NCBI GenBank assembly: GCA_038380795.1
Contig: CM076261.1
Location: 11,104,556-11,168,555 of the forward strand
Source: Pyrocephalus nanus
Taxonomy: Eukaryota; Chordata; Aves; Passeriformes; Tyrannidae
Direction: 5' to 3'
Length of the DNA: 64,000 nucleotides
In this document: positions 38,701 to 53,700 of the stretch, one piece after another
Position numbering within the stretch: the stretch's first letter is position 1
How the letters are laid out: each line of letters begins with the position of its first letter
Made by a program: the position numbers and the translations under genes
Notes under the pieces: generated by a model
What the model was told of the DNA's origin: nothing
Database searches by the model: none
The model's input: only the letters and a program-made list of their open reading frames with translations

Positions 38701-41700
38701 CAGAAGATCAACACTGCCACTCAATTTAGTGTCACCCGTGAACTTACTGTGCATGCATTCGATCTTCTCATCCAAATTATTGATAAAAATATTAAACAGG
38801 CTTGGCCACAACACTGAGCCTGGGGTAACCCCACTAGTGACTCGAGATGTAGCACCATTCACTGCCACTGTCTGGGCCTGCCGAGCCAGCCAATTTTGAA
38901 TCCAGTAAACAGTGCACCTATCAAAGCCATGGGCTGCCAATTAGAAAGTTAAACTAAACTAGATGTGTAGGTTACCTTCAAGCTTGATTCAGGAAAATAT
39001 CCATCTTAGGTGACCTTTGCAGAAAAAAATGAAGAAACAAAAAAACCTCAAAAGAAGTATTGTACAGGTTTTGAAAACGAATTGGGCATTTGTATTTCTT
39101 AGAAGTGTTTGAACATTTTTTTCTCAGTTCACACTGTGACTCAATTCTCCATCTGTAGAGTAGGATCAATTCCTTCCTGTGGTTTCATTTGTAATTTACA
39201 CTCTGCTATCAGTGCTCTGCTAGTAAGGACTCACATAATTTGCATAGCTCGATTTCACGATGGTGAGGGTGTTTGGAGAAAATGTGTAATTTTTCTGCAT
39301 ATACTGGAGTTTTAAAAAATGTGTCAGATTTGTCTCTGCAGTAGCAATCTTAGAATTGAAGAAACATTTATGGAAGTGAATGATGATTTAGTCATTTAAT
39401 ACAGCAAATTCTGAAGTGTCCATGCAAACCTATGTGTGTACACTTTTCAAGTCAATTTGACTGTTCACAGAATCACAGATTGTAATACACATGAATGGAA
39501 TCTTGGTTTCACTTTCTAAGCAAAATGCATACTCAAAACCTTATTTTTTTGTGATTTCCAAAGCACTATTCCTAAAAATAGTGTACTAAAAAGGGTGTAA
39601 TATAAGTACAGATTTCACTTTATTCAAAAGTTCAAGGCTATAGTTAGACTTCAGTAATAGTAGTATCTCAGTAGCAAAACATCTTAAGGTAAAAACCTGG
39701 TGCTCTTTATCCACCTACACCTTTATCAAATACTTTGTGCTTAAAGTACCAATGGTAATTTAATAATAAAATAGGCTGTAAGATATATTTTTATTTTATG
39801 TATCATACGTGACTTTTTGAAAATTATGTGAAATCTGATTCAAGTTTGAAAGTCTATGGAGAGATTTTAGTGGACTTAAGAGGAAAAAAAAAGACCAAAT
39901 AAAACCTGAAAACTCTGTAGAGAGAGGGTTGTAATGTCTTATTGCAGCAAGTGACAAGCATTAAGATTTCCCATGGTACAGTTCTTGCTCACTTTGCCTT
40001 CATTTCTCCCCCCAATACACAGTCCAACCACCAATATCACCAACCAATTTGAATGTTAAAGGAAAAGATATGAAAATAGTGTTGCAAAGTACTTTCTCAT
40101 AGACAGTGACTGCTAAGAGATTATTTTAAAACCCAGATTCATTCTAAAAGCAATACTGGCAGTTATAAAATGGAAGGGGAGAGGGTTTATGCATAAGCTT
40201 TTGAGTCAAAAAGTATCTTTCCATTGCTGTTAACATTTTTTTTCCTTTTAGAAATTTAACATTTTTTTTCCTGCTAGAAATTTTTCTTTCAATTCTGTGT
40301 TGGAGTTTACACTGTAAAAACATGAGGCTTCCATGGTTCCTTTGAGAGATGGTGTGCATTTGTTTGATGTAATGCAGTTTTCAATATAAAACTTCAACTG
40401 AGCTTAAAAATGGGATTTTTACTCCTAAAAAGTACAGTATTACAAAGTTACAATTCAATAAAAATGAAAATTACAAAAATGAGCTTTCCATGAGTTATAA
40501 CTTCATATTCAGCCCCTGTAATATAGAAGACTTGTTTTGTAATTTCCTTCAGAGAGTATAAAAATCTTAATCCTGAAAAGGAAAAACTAAAAAAAACCCA
40601 AGAGTTCACAAAAGGAAAGATTAATGGATCCTGCACAAGATCTAATCAGATAATACTAATGCACAGATATTAATGAAGCTGTCAAGCTCTATTCACTGTA
40701 CTGAAGGACTGAAGAATACATTGTCCATTTAACCTTCAACACAGATGTAGTGATTTGCAGTCTGTTAAGTTGGTGTTTCATTATTGAAATCTTGTGCCTT
40801 TTTTTATAGCAGGAAATAATAAAGGCATGATCCGAAGGCCGGTTAAATAATACCTGTTAACAGACATCAGTTATAATTAGATAAGAAGAAATAAAAAAAA
40901 GAAAATCTTTTTAGTTTACTTTCTCAGTCTTTCATTAGTGTCTGTAGCATGTAATGTCTTAATTATATTATGTAAGAAATGTTGAAACATTTCCGCCAGG
41001 TCAAGAGCTCTTGCATATTAATCATACCTTAGGGGTTCTGTTTGTTTTCCAGAATATATTCTGCCTTAAAACCTGATACCACTTGTACTCACCACAGGAT
41101 CTGAGGTTGTGTTTCTTGTAGAAACAGATTGAGGATGATGACTGTAGCTTTTCTAGACATTGCCACACCCCACAAGAGACGGGCTCTGCTACGAAGAACT
41201 GAAATAAAACATCATTACTGCCACTGCATAACACAATAGCACTAGATATTATAAAATCCCTCTGTATAATCCATACTTACCTTTTTCTAGACACCAGCTG
41301 TTCTCCACTCTGTATGTACATGTTAGATTTTTTAATTTATTTATTCATGTTTCATTAACAAGGATCCTTATAGCTTTTGGATATCGTCAGCAGCATTTGG
41401 TACCAGAAGATACCTGAGTAAATCCTAATCCAGGATTCATGTTGCTGAGAGCAAATGTTAACTTCTTCCAATTACTGATACTCCAACCTAATGACTGGTG
41501 AAAAACAGGCATTCATAACTAGTCCTGCTGATTTTTTTTCCTGGAAAAATTTTGGTACAATCACACTAAGGATGTCATGGTGTATTTCTGAGATGTTCCT
41601 GGTTAAGTTAGAGAAGGTTAAATCTGCTCTTTTTAAGGAAGGCTATTTAGAATATGCATCCACACCATTCATAGTTTTGCATCCTTCTCTGCGAGAAAAT

Positions 41701-44700
41701 ACTTTTCTAATCAAATTGTATTTTTCATGTATTCCCTACTAATCCAACACTCCTGTAATCCAGTCAAATTAAGAGTGTTCTCTTTTTGTATTACAAGAAT
41801 GAAATATGATGATTTAAAAGTGCATTTCAGCCCTCATGATAAACATTCACATGAAAAACACATTTTTATGATTTCAGTTAATAAAGGTCTAATTTATCTT
41901 CTTTAATCATTATAGAAACATAGAAGTATTTTAAAATTAAGTAAAAAAATATTTCTTCATTACTTTGTTAGTTCTATTTTTCTAGAAAAATAGAAGTTAT
42001 ATAATTTGTCCAGCTACCTATATTGTGTTGTATCACTTTGTCTGTTAAAACAGAATTTTCCTAATATTTTTTTACTTAGAATGACTGTGCTGTTGACATG
42101 GGTATATCAGAAAGAGATATCTTGTCTGCAGTCTGAGGATGTATTTCCATGTGTTTAATTACATATCACTGTAATCTCAGTCACTCAGTTTCAACAGATA
42201 TCACTGATTAACGAGGATAAATTAGCTATATACTTTTGTACATTCTAACTGAAAATATAGTGTTTGCTAAAGGCTTGGTGGTTTGGTTTTTTGGGGGGGA
42301 TAAGTGGTTTCTTTTTTAGTTCAACAAATGTTGGCCTTTTGTCTTTGACATTTTCAGGTTATCATTTCTTTAGTTAATAGTTTGCTTTTATGGGAAAATG
42401 TGAAGTCTTAAGATGTGTGCTTGTTTATCTTCTCTTTAACCTTACTGCTCATATGGTCATATCAGTTTCCTAATAGTTACCACCATAGAATATAGTTTCT
42501 GAGACATTTTTCATCATTCTAACATCACATTACATTTGCATTATGGCTACGAGGTTTGTTTCATAACATACATATTGTACCAGAGTGAAAATAAAAAACA
42601 TATTAAACACACTTTGGTAATAAATACTAACTATTTGTATCCGGTATAGCAACTAGTATCCAGAGAACCTTTCTTTCGTGGCATATGTGTTTTCAGAGAG
42701 CTAGGGATACTACAGATGAGATTCAGTGCAAAAAGTAAGCACTTGCATAATGTGAGGATCACATGTTTTCCCATTCAGAGAAGCCTTTTGCTGCCACACA
42801 GTTTGTAAAAGTTCAGTGCCTTTCTGAGTGTGATGTGCTGCAGTTCATTTTTCATATTTAAATCTAGACTGTTTACAGCTTTATTATAGCATCAGCATAA
42901 TCTCTGACTCTAGGATGCTCATTTGGGATTTATCCTACTGTAACTTGATGGAGAATGTAGGTCCTTGTAGGTCAACAGATGTATGTTTCACCTCTGCTGC
43001 TCCTTTGAGTGAATACCGGAATGTTTTGCAGATGCTGACGGATTAATTTGCAAGCACATCTCAGATCCCTCTGATGTATTCAGTCGCAGAACTGCAGAAA
43101 ACCATTTTTAATCTGTTTTATAGACTTGGAATTATAGTTGAGTAACCACACACACTGAAGCTGTAGAAGTGCTTGGGTTTTTTGCTGCTTTTCTTAATGA
43201 TTAAACTTGAAATTGCTAAGGAATAGTTAGGCGAAAATTAATACAAGCTGAAAAATTCAGACTATAGATGTGAGGTTAATGGTTCTGATATTAACTTGAT
43301 GCTTTCTTTCAGTAATTGCTTGTGAGCTAAGATGATTTTTTTGTCTCTAAAATAATTTTCTTCATGGAACTGTCCTCCAGATCGCAGATATCTCATTCCT
43401 TTTAGGGTCGTTTTTGATTCTAATGCAGTATTTATTTGAGAAGAAACTATAATTTCATTAAAGAAAATAAAAGCAGAAGGAAGGTGTAAAAAAATAATGC
43501 ACATTTTGCTTAAGAAGCAAAACAAAACGGAACGGTCTTCAGGCTGCATCTCAGTACACAGTATTGTCATTTAAGCAATGTCATTTGAGTAGTTGCCACA
43601 TTTTCTACACAAATTTACACAGAGCTTGCAGTAAAAAAAAAGAACACTAAAACAAAAAAACCCTACCTACAGTTTTATGAACAGGATACTTTTACCTGTA
43701 AATAATTTGTGAATATTATATTGAGTACTTATGTCTGGGTACTGTAGCATGTTCTATTTGCCATGATCTTAGATAAAATATTAAAAAGACAAAACAAAGT
43801 ATACATTCACACTGGTGAAATAAAAGGTGAGAATTTGGACCTCACAGAAATCATAGAAAATTTTGCTGTTATCTTAGAGAATTGTTTCATTCACAAGGTA
43901 AACTATCTTTACTGCTAAAGGCATTGGGGAATATTCATTAGTGAGACACTGCAAAAACATTTTTTGAGAAAACTAAAAAATGAGCCTTCAGCTGTTCTCT
44001 GTCAGTTGAAACTGCTGGTTTTATACAAATGACAAAGTTAATTTTGTACTAACCAAAAGCTATGAAAGAGTTTTGTTTCAACTTCACTGGATAATAAAAT
44101 TTCCAAACAACTTTGCCTATATAGGAGCTGGATTTTGAAGCTAAGACAAGCTATACTCTGAGGATAGAAGCAGCCAATATGCATATTGATCCTCGTTTCC
44201 TGAGTCTGGGACCTTTCAGTGACATGACAACAGTGAAGATAATTGTAGAAGATGTCGATGAGCCACCTGTGTTTACTTCACGTTTGTACTCCATGGTGGT
44301 GTCTGAAGCAGCAAAGGTTGGCACTATCATTGGAACTGTGGCAGCCCATGATCCAGATGCCTCAAATAGTCCTGTCAGGTAATTGTAAGATGACTTATTT
44401 ATTTAGCCTTTGTATTGAAGTTGCTAATTTTGTGGTGGGAGGGTCTTTATTTACACTGAATCAATTAGTCAGCTTTGTTCCCTTGCAGAGGGAGATTGAG
44501 ATGTTCTGTGAGTTTGCATGGTTTGACTTTTATATTCTGAAATATAGAACCTTTGAAAAAAATATGTAGTTACATATCTGTGAAACAAAGAAAAGAAGAT
44601 ATAGTTTCAGGATTCCAAAGGAAAAAAAAAAAACCTCAAAATACTGCTCATATTTATTTTTCCCCAAGATTAGGAAGAGCCTAATATTATCCTTTAAAAG

Positions 44701-47700
44701 TTATATTCTCTTAAATCAACCAAGATCAAAAATTATGATACATATGTATGTGCATGTGTGTGTGTGAATAATGATTGTGTGTGCACTAGAAATAAGAACA
44801 TAATAGGACATAGACTCCCACATGGTAATCTTGAGCTGAGGTACCACAGAAGGAAACATTAATAAAAACTCTTTACATTAGAGAATTGGAAAGGACAAGA
44901 TTCATCATGTCCTAATCAGGATGGCTAAATGCAATAATATTTTGGGTTTGTTTATTTTGCTGGAGCCAAATACTTTCCATTTTAATGGAAAAAGATATGA
45001 TCATTAGAGATGCATGAAGTGTCAAGGCCCTCTGTCTCCAGTGTGTGAAGAACCTGCAAGTTTTCCACAGTATGATGTCCAGGATCATGTTTTCTTGTAT
45101 GTAAGGTCAAAGCTCAAGGATAAAGACTCATCACCTAAGTTAAATAAGTAATGAGCTACTTGTTATTTTTCCTATGCAGAATAGTAATATTAATTCTAAA
45201 AGGAATATGCAAAGGATCTAGAGAGTAGTGGTTATGACTCAGGAATTTTGTTAATTTAAACATCTGCAGGAGGAGGAACACATATGCAATGAAAAGTTAG
45301 TACTTAGTTTCATTTGTTATTGTTGTTCACTTAGGGCATACATAGAAAAGACCTTCACAGGTACTATAGTTGTTTGGGTGTCATCCATTTTGGTTATGTT
45401 AAATTTTTACTTTCATGCATTGAAAATGAACTTGGGACTCTAGAGTAGCTCTCTAATTTCCAAAGCAGCAATTTCAAGTTGCAAAAATAAAGCAAACATT
45501 TCACTCCTAGAGATGATGCAAGTGTTCTCTCTCTTTCATTATGTACTTGCAACATATTGAAAATAGCTGATTCTTATAATGTATAAACAAGTCCTAGATG
45601 GATGGTTGGCATGTATTTACTTGTGACATTTATTTTTGCTGAGCTCTTCCTTTGCTATGGCACTGTTTTCTGGCACTGATGTTATCATCTGGTGTAAAAT
45701 ATGATTTAGCAGAATCCTTTAGAATAGGATTAAACATAGTTACATTATTGCAGGCCACGCTCAGAATACTTTTAACTCCTGTGTAAACATAAAGATGAGT
45801 TTATTTACCTTGATCTGGTTAATTCTTACAATTCCAGCATAAAAATTAGTTACATCACCAGTGTAACTAACATCTTGAAGATTTCTTCTGCTTCGAAGCT
45901 GTTTGGAATTTGAGGGGAAGGGAAAAGTAGTGAGGATTTATCTATATGCTTGCGAACCTGCTCTTTACATTGTTGAAGGTGCTGAAAGACCATATAATTT
46001 AAAGCTGTTCTGCATCTACTATGATATATCAGAGCCAGATTCACCTAAAATTGAAATGTGTTAAGGAGGATTAATGCATAAAACTTTGCAGGATCTGTTT
46101 AAGAAGTTTAAATTATTAATCTATAAATAACTGTTCCAACTTCCAAATGTTGATACTGATTAAAAATTAGATTTGTTATAATTCAGAAAATATTGAAATT
46201 ACAAGATCAGATACAAAACCCTGACAATACTGGGGGCTGGGGAAAATAATAAATGTTTTGAAAATAAGAGGTTATCTCATATGGACCAGAGAACTGTTGA
46301 TGTTTGAAGTAGCTTAAATAAAGGATTTAAAACTCCTGCAGCTCAAAGATTTTCAAGTATTAATGGCTTCAAGGAATTAAAGGATTAAAAGTGTTTAAAA
46401 TATTTTTTTTAGAATTTGAGTATGGATACAATGCTTGTAAATAAGTTAAGGAAAACTGCTTGTTTTCGATGCATAAATTTTTTTTTTCTTCTTGTTTCAT
46501 AAGAATCTATCATCCAGTTTATATAACTTGTTTGCTTTCCCTCTCCCCTCCTCCTTTTCTCTCTCCCTTCTTTTTATTGCTTTCTTCCTTTATTTTCGAT
46601 TTTTGTCTTTCTCACCTCTCCAACTCCTCCTTCTCCTCATTCTCTTTCCCTTACTGTCTTTACTATCTTTTAAAGAAAGGTCTTTGGCTCTTCAAGTTGC
46701 ATAGTGATAGTGTTAATAATTGTAAAATCTAAGGGCTGGCAGGAGACTGAGTCCTAGCTATGGGGCCTGCCAAGACTGGCTACATAGCAGAGATGACAGG
46801 CATAGTCTCATGGGGAAACTTGCCAGCCACAAAACAGCTGTAGAGTACTGCTGACCAAATAAACAACAGTGCTGGCAGGAAATTAAGTGAAAATGACCTG
46901 CAGTTAATGTAAAATGAAAGAAGAAAAGAAAAAGTGAAAGAGGGAAAGCCGTAATCCACAAAACCTGCTGTTATTGTTTCTCTATTTTCTCCTTTACTGA
47001 GACATAATACAGTACAACAATTCTAATTGTGTAACAAGTCTCTGCTTTAGATTATGCAGCCAAGAGGGATAGATTATAAAGACGGTAACACAACAAAGAA
47101 AAAGCTGATATATTGCAACACAGAACAAAACAGTTTCATGAGATCGTTATATCTAGGAAGTCCTGTTTTTTAACTGTCATCCATAATTCTTCTTTGCCAC
47201 ATTGTTCGAACGATTTGGTTACTCTTATATCAATAATTTAATATATCATCAGTGTGACAGTAGTTGTAATGTTCACACTTGATCTGATTCAGAGATTTTA
47301 ATTCATTCTGAGTGTAGGGAAGTGCTCTAGAGTACATACTTAACCTAAATGAGAGTGCAAGAATATGACCAAATATTAACTCAAATGTCGAGAATATTCC
47401 AGTTGTAAATCTAAATCTGCCTAATAACAGTACCTTTTTCTCAAAAAGTTTGCAAGCAAATCACAGACAGGCATTTTGACCTTTTCTCTTATGCTATTTT
47501 CTGTTTGCTAAGGATCTCATTTCCCCTTCCTAAAACGAATTGGGACGTAAAGATATGTTAAGGGCATGAGCCTGTATTTGTCTAATGACAGTAAAGCACT
47601 GGGAGCTGACAGTGATGACACGCAATACCTTGACCCTATTCTGCATCATCTTTCTTTTTTTCCCCTGCCCAGTCAGCTCTGGGTGACTCAGGGGCTCTTC

Positions 47701-50700
47701 TGCTGGTGACAGAAAGCTCTCTGCTCAGACTCTCAGTTCCCATGGGATCAATGCCCAGCTGGCACAGCCTTGTAGCAAACTTCCAACTCACTTTTTCCTT
47801 ATCTGGCTTTCAGAAGGATGCTGTTTCATTAATTCCTGAGTTTGCCTTACAGCAGAGGAAGAAATAAAAGACAGGGGAATACGTATCACCTCGCTTAATA
47901 GGACAATATGGGAGTAGAGCCCGCCACTGTCAGCACAGACCACTGTGGCACTCTCATCTTTGTATATGGCTTTACTTCCCTCAATGTCCTAGGGAAACTG
48001 GAGTGAACAAAGTCAAACTAGGGAAATGGGAAACTCTTTCCCTCAAATAAAAAAATCATTGAAATATTTTTACAAGCTCTAATTGAACAAAACTAAAAGA
48101 TTTTCTCTCATCCTTTACCTAGGTATTCTATAGATCGAAACACGGACCTGGAGAGGTATTTCAATATTGATGCCAACAGTGGAGTCATTACAACTGCTAA
48201 ATCTTTGGACAGGGAAACTAATGCTATTCATAATATCACAGTTTTGGCCATGGAAAGTCGTAAGTATAAACTGAAAGATTTTGTTGACTGTGTTTGTGTA
48301 AAACTTTAGGTTTGGTTGTGATGAGCTGCACTGAGAGAAATTCTGACATTTTCAAACCATGGCAGATAAAAATCCCCAACTGCTCAATGCAAAAGAAACT
48401 CATATGATAAAAATTAAAAAATACAGAACTTTAGGTATTTGCTCTTTCCTTTGCTTCACATCTTGTGTATTCTTTTGACTTCTGAAAAACAAGTACAAAG
48501 GAAGATGAAAAATGTTAAGTCAGCAGTCTCAGACAAAGTGTCATTACAGGAAAGGTGATACGGAATATAGAGGAGAGTGGTTACCCAGTCTTAGTGGGGG
48601 CACTCAGAGTTGTTTGGTGTTGGTAAACCACAGCATTCTTAGAAGGTATGAAGGAAAAGGGATGTGGATGCTTATGTGGTTTCATTTTCCTGACTAAAGT
48701 ACCAATACAGAGGTTATTTTGTACTTGATATTTTTTCTGGTGTAAGATGAAGTGTTAGAGAATATAACCCTTCAAATGCATACAAGAATTTTGCTAATAC
48801 AAGTTTAAATCTAAACTTGTTCAGCTTTGAATACATTCCTTGGAGAACGATATATTTTTTCCTTTATATTCGATGAATTTATTTCTTCAGATTTCATCCT
48901 TATTAGTACTCTTTTGGGCTGTGATAATAAGAGTTATCAGTTCTCTGGCCTTCTATTTTAAAAATCCTCTCTTCTTGCTTTCACTGAGCTTAATTTAATG
49001 TTTAACCTGAAAGCTTACATTTTTCATTAAGTGTTTATCTGAATTGCTCTTGTACTGTCAGTAGAATTTTGGTTGAGGAGCCTAAAATGGAAAAAAAAAA
49101 TATTTCTGGTTAGTAACAAAACTGATGAGTTAGACAAGGGACATACCCAACACAAGTGAGATTCTAGGAGCAAAAGCAAAACCTTAAAGTGCTTTAATTT
49201 ATGTTCACAGCCTTCTTGGTTTTCAATAAGCTTAGATCAGCAGAGGAAGAGGTTGATATCAAAATTGCTTATTCTGTTGTATTTCACATGTGAAATAAAA
49301 AGAAAAAGAAGACAAAAACACTTTGCGATTTACATTTGGATGCAGTGAATTAAATACTTAAAATATTTACTAAAATGTGGTTTCAATGCCCTATAGAAAG
49401 ATAGATACATAGCTAAAGTTTTGTATAGCTTTTCATTTTGTCCTGCTCTAACACTAACACCACCACTTGTGGTAAACAAGAGAAGCAAAATAAGTATTGC
49501 ACTCACTGATGTGCTTAGCTCAAACCACATCTACTGTTGAAATTTTGACATTAGACCCTGAATGTATTCATATTTTAGCTAGAGATGTGCATCAGTTTAA
49601 GAATGATTAATATTTAAGATGTTGAACAAGGTAATGACAGTATTGAAATACTTTATTGTTTGTGTACTTCAAATATTTTGGGATTTGCTTGCCAGTGAAG
49701 CCTTCTTTTTTTTTTTTTTTTTTCTGTTATACATAGCTGACAAAATTCTTATTTAAACTTCTTAAAAGCCTGTTCCATCTGAATTGCTGCAAAATAAAAA
49801 TATTTAACTCATAATAATCATGCTGTTCCCAGTATAAATAGTGATGTTCTGGCTGGCTGTATACCTTGGCGATGGTTTTCATAATTTTGCTATTATCCTT
49901 CCATATGATGTGATTCAATGCTGTGATTAGTGAGTTAGATTTTCGATTTACCCCTGAGAATAAAACCTTAGTTTAATTGAAGTGGTAGGAACACATAAAC
50001 ATTGTTTCCAGTAGATCCAGAAGAACAAGCCAAGAGCTTCTTTTGTCTTTGAGGGAGTAATTGTAATTGATTTGACATGTATACAAATGAAGAATGCAAA
50101 TGAAAAGGATACTTACCCAAAGAATAACTTGCAGGGAACTCTTCTTTATTGTTTTGTTAAATGTTTTTTCCTATAGAGAATCCAGCACAGATTGGGAGAG
50201 GCTATGTAGCCATTACTATCCTTGACATAAATGACAATGCCCCTGAATTTGCCATGGAATATGAGACAACTGTCTGTGAAAATGCTCAGCCTGGTCAGGT
50301 ATGGCTTGATAGGTTTTATGTTTATTTTTACAGATAAGAAGCCAATTGTTATGAAGGTCTGCCAGCTTTAAGGTAAAGAAAAATCAGCTTATGACAGTAA
50401 AAATGAGACTCATGTACAGTACAGGCAAATAGTAAGAAAGGTGCAGATGTAAAAATTACTAGTTGAAGGTACTTTTAAAATCTCTGGCTTTTTTATGGGT
50501 ATAACTGATAGATTTTGCTAAAGTCACCTAATTTTTAATAATATTAAGAGCACATACTTCCTCCTAATTTTGCTGGGAAGAGGGAAGTTGTAACACAGAG
50601 GTTATTCTGTGACTAAAGGCCTACCCTCAAAAATGAGTTATACACTTTTATTCCCCTTAGGAAGTAGGGACCTTAAGGACGCAGTTGCAAAAGGGGAATG

Positions 50701-53700
50701 TATTCCTAGTGTTCCTAATTACCCAACTGTATTCCAAATAGCCCTAGAATCAATTAAAGCTATATGTTGTTGTTTATGCTTGGTGTCTTTCTTATTTGGC
50801 CTTTTCCTCTCTACTTGCTAAGACCTCACAAAATATATATATTTTCTCATTCTCTCTTCTGGCTGCCAGAAAACTAGTACAGGTTGCACCCACACAGATC
50901 CCACATATTCCCTGGAAGACTTTGCACTTTTGTGCCCTCTTCCAATGTGGCCTTCCTGTGTGAGGTGTTGTTTATTGCACATTTCAAAATCACATTATAA
51001 TCTAAATTCTTAATGGAAAACACTACAACAAAATTCCAGAAAATATGAATATACTTATGGCGTGCCTTTTCTTTTTTTCATTACATTAAAAAAATATGTA
51101 TTAATTAAAATGCTCAATAGCATAATGATTTCCTTGCAAAAGTTTACACCATTGATTGCAGCCACAGATAACTACAGTAAGAACCATACAGAAGATATAC
51201 TTCTTTCACTTCTGTGTAGCTCTGGTGAATGACAGGACCTAACTTTCTCCCAGTCCCTGTGGATCATTTGGTACAGATAAAGTAAAGAGTCGGGTCACAC
51301 TTTAATTTTAATAGTGTTTATACATGCTTGGGAGATTATAAAACCAAAATGGAAGATGATCAAGACTCAAGGGAGTATTGATACTTTAATAGGCAATAGA
51401 GGGGTTATTCAGTGTATATGTACAATGAAACTCTCACGTATTTCAAAACAGGTGATCCAGAAAATTAGTGCAATTGATAAAGATGACCCACCAAATGGCC
51501 ATAAGTTCTACTTCAGTTTGACAGCAGAGGCAGCAAATAACCACAATTTTACACTGCAGGACAACAAAGGTAAGAAAATTTTTTTTCTGTAAATATTCAA
51601 CACTAACACCTTTCATTTTCAATACAGCATGCTCATTATGACCTACATAAACTTCTCTTCTGGTAGGGACATAAATTAAACTACAGTCAGCCTGGAAAAT
51701 AATATTATCTCTAGACTATTTGTCAAGGGAATTAAGCTGTTGTTTGAATCATTTAAAGCCTTGAGCCAAACAGAGTGGCTTCAAATCTTTAAATCTTTCT
51801 TTTTTTTTTTCATCAGTCACTCTTCACATTTTTTTCCCTGTATTTATAGATTTTTATCTAAATTAGATTTTACCTTAAGGCAGTGACTGAAAAATGTCCA
51901 GGATTTCATGTTTTATTAATATAACTCTAGGCATAAAACAGGAGTGCACAGTTAATGGAGACGTTTTGTGATTTGGTTTTGGTGTTTTTTTTTTTTTTTT
52001 TTGTTTTTTTTTGTTTGTTTGTTTGTTTTTTTGTTTTTGTTTTGGTTTTTGTTTGTTTGGGGTTTTTTTGTTTTTTTTAGAGAAACATACCTTTTCAGTA
52101 AGTATACCTCCTTTTGAAGAATGCTTTTGGTAATGAATGCTGCTTGCACTATTTGCACAGACTTCTTATGACTGCTTCCTCAAAGACTCTCCTTGACATC
52201 ACATTTTTGTTAGTGAAAATATCTGAGAACACACCTCATTAGTTGCACTGTATAGTACAGCAGCTGGGCATGTGTCAGTCAGTTTAGCTATTAGCTGAAG
52301 CAAATAGATCTAAATAGACATGATACTGCTCTTCCATTGCTCTTTTATGGATCAGTACTAAACCGGAGCTACAAAGTCATCCTATTAGTAAAACAAGAAA
52401 AACAGACGTGGTGGACTAAAGGACACTTTTTTTACAGCCAGACTGAATAACATTCACGAAGTATAACATGTGGCTTAATAAAGTTCTCTCATGCAGGTCT
52501 TCATTGCCTTACCTTGCATGTAGTTACTGAAATGCTTAATTTCCTTCATATGAGCTGCTTGAAGTTAGAAACTGAAGACTCAGTAATAATGATCAAAATA
52601 GTAAAAATGCAGTAGAATAAGACTATTCAGAAATCTGACATCATTATGAGTACTGTAAAGTACTTAATGAAAGTTTTCTTAGAGAGAATTTATAATTTGA
52701 AAAAAGTAATATTAGATTTTGGCAATGCCAGAAAAATCAGTGAAGGTACAAAATGGAGCAGCAGTTCCCTCTTTTAATGTTATAGTTAATATAGTTAGAT
52801 ATAATTAAATGAGGATACTTAATTCTATGCATATCTCATATGATGCTATAGGAAGAGGTCGTTGCATATTTGGCCATGAATAGATAGGTAAGCAGATAGA
52901 TAGACAGACTGACCAAACTAACTTTGGTCTGTACATCCAAGGAGATGTAACTCCGTACCTTGCAGGAGCTGTCAATATGTATTGAACACAGTGAGACTTG
53001 CACATAGCTTCTCCAAGACATGGGCTTTTTAATCCCACAGCTCAGAGCAGCATCAAACTATACATTTGTATTAGTCATCTTGATTCTCAGAAGAGACTGA
53101 AAACAACTGCATATCTTTGCTACATGCGCTATTACCTCTATTTGTGCTCTTACTGGATTTTTTTTTTTTTTTTGCATTTAAAAATATTTCATTGATCTTC
53201 AGAACCTGTTCTCCTATTAGTATTGTCATCACTTTCATTATTATAATATCTGTATCTTTAAATAATTAATATAGATGCTTGCAAATTAACTTGAATGTAT
53301 GTAGATACTTAATCTGATCACCAAAAGGTAATTTTTTTTTCTTTTTTATGATGATCTCATCTTCAACTGTCTATCAAGAGTGGGAAACTGTGAGCTTAAC
53401 TCAAAAAAAACAAATTGACCTCTGTTATTTTTAAACAGTCTTTCACAGAAAATAGAAATCTTTTTTGTTAATCGAGTATCATTTCTCAGCTGATTGTACC
53501 TCTGCACTTTCAAAAAATATATGACCACAAAAGCCAAACTTGCTGAAATAATATAAATGTGTTTATAAGTCTTTAAGACCATAGTATTTTATAGGCTTAT
53601 GTTTTAGAAAAGTCATATATTTTATAATTTGTCTTTTTATTCTTTTATCTAGATAACACTGCAACAGTATTAACCAAAAGAAATGGGTTTCGAAGACAGG

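Larger units (their letters stand above)
32373..44124 (+). other. CDH7: CDH7 intron, coding exons 5-6
   Basis: At 11752 bp this is the largest complete intron in the window and the main landing site for retroelements. It holds an LTR-like GC-rich patch at about 33130-33610, a solo ERVL-type LTR at 34637-35231, a minus-strand CR1 with an (AGAAT)n tail at about 37918-38945, and a 26-bp tandem duplication at 40232-40283. The rest is AT-rich without recognised features. Confidence 0.88.

Noticed and set aside
38400..38817. Plus-strand open frames of 67 and 120 codons
   Set aside because: They are antisense to the CR1 copy at 37918-38945.
39469..39484. Sequence ttcacagaatcacaga resembling a CR1 3' terminus
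   Set aside because: No CR1 body follows on either side, so the match is too short to call an element.
50177..50178. Second AG immediately after the coding exon 8 acceptor
   Set aside because: Using it would remove 2 bp and shift the frame, and the first AG gives the family's standard 122-bp exon.
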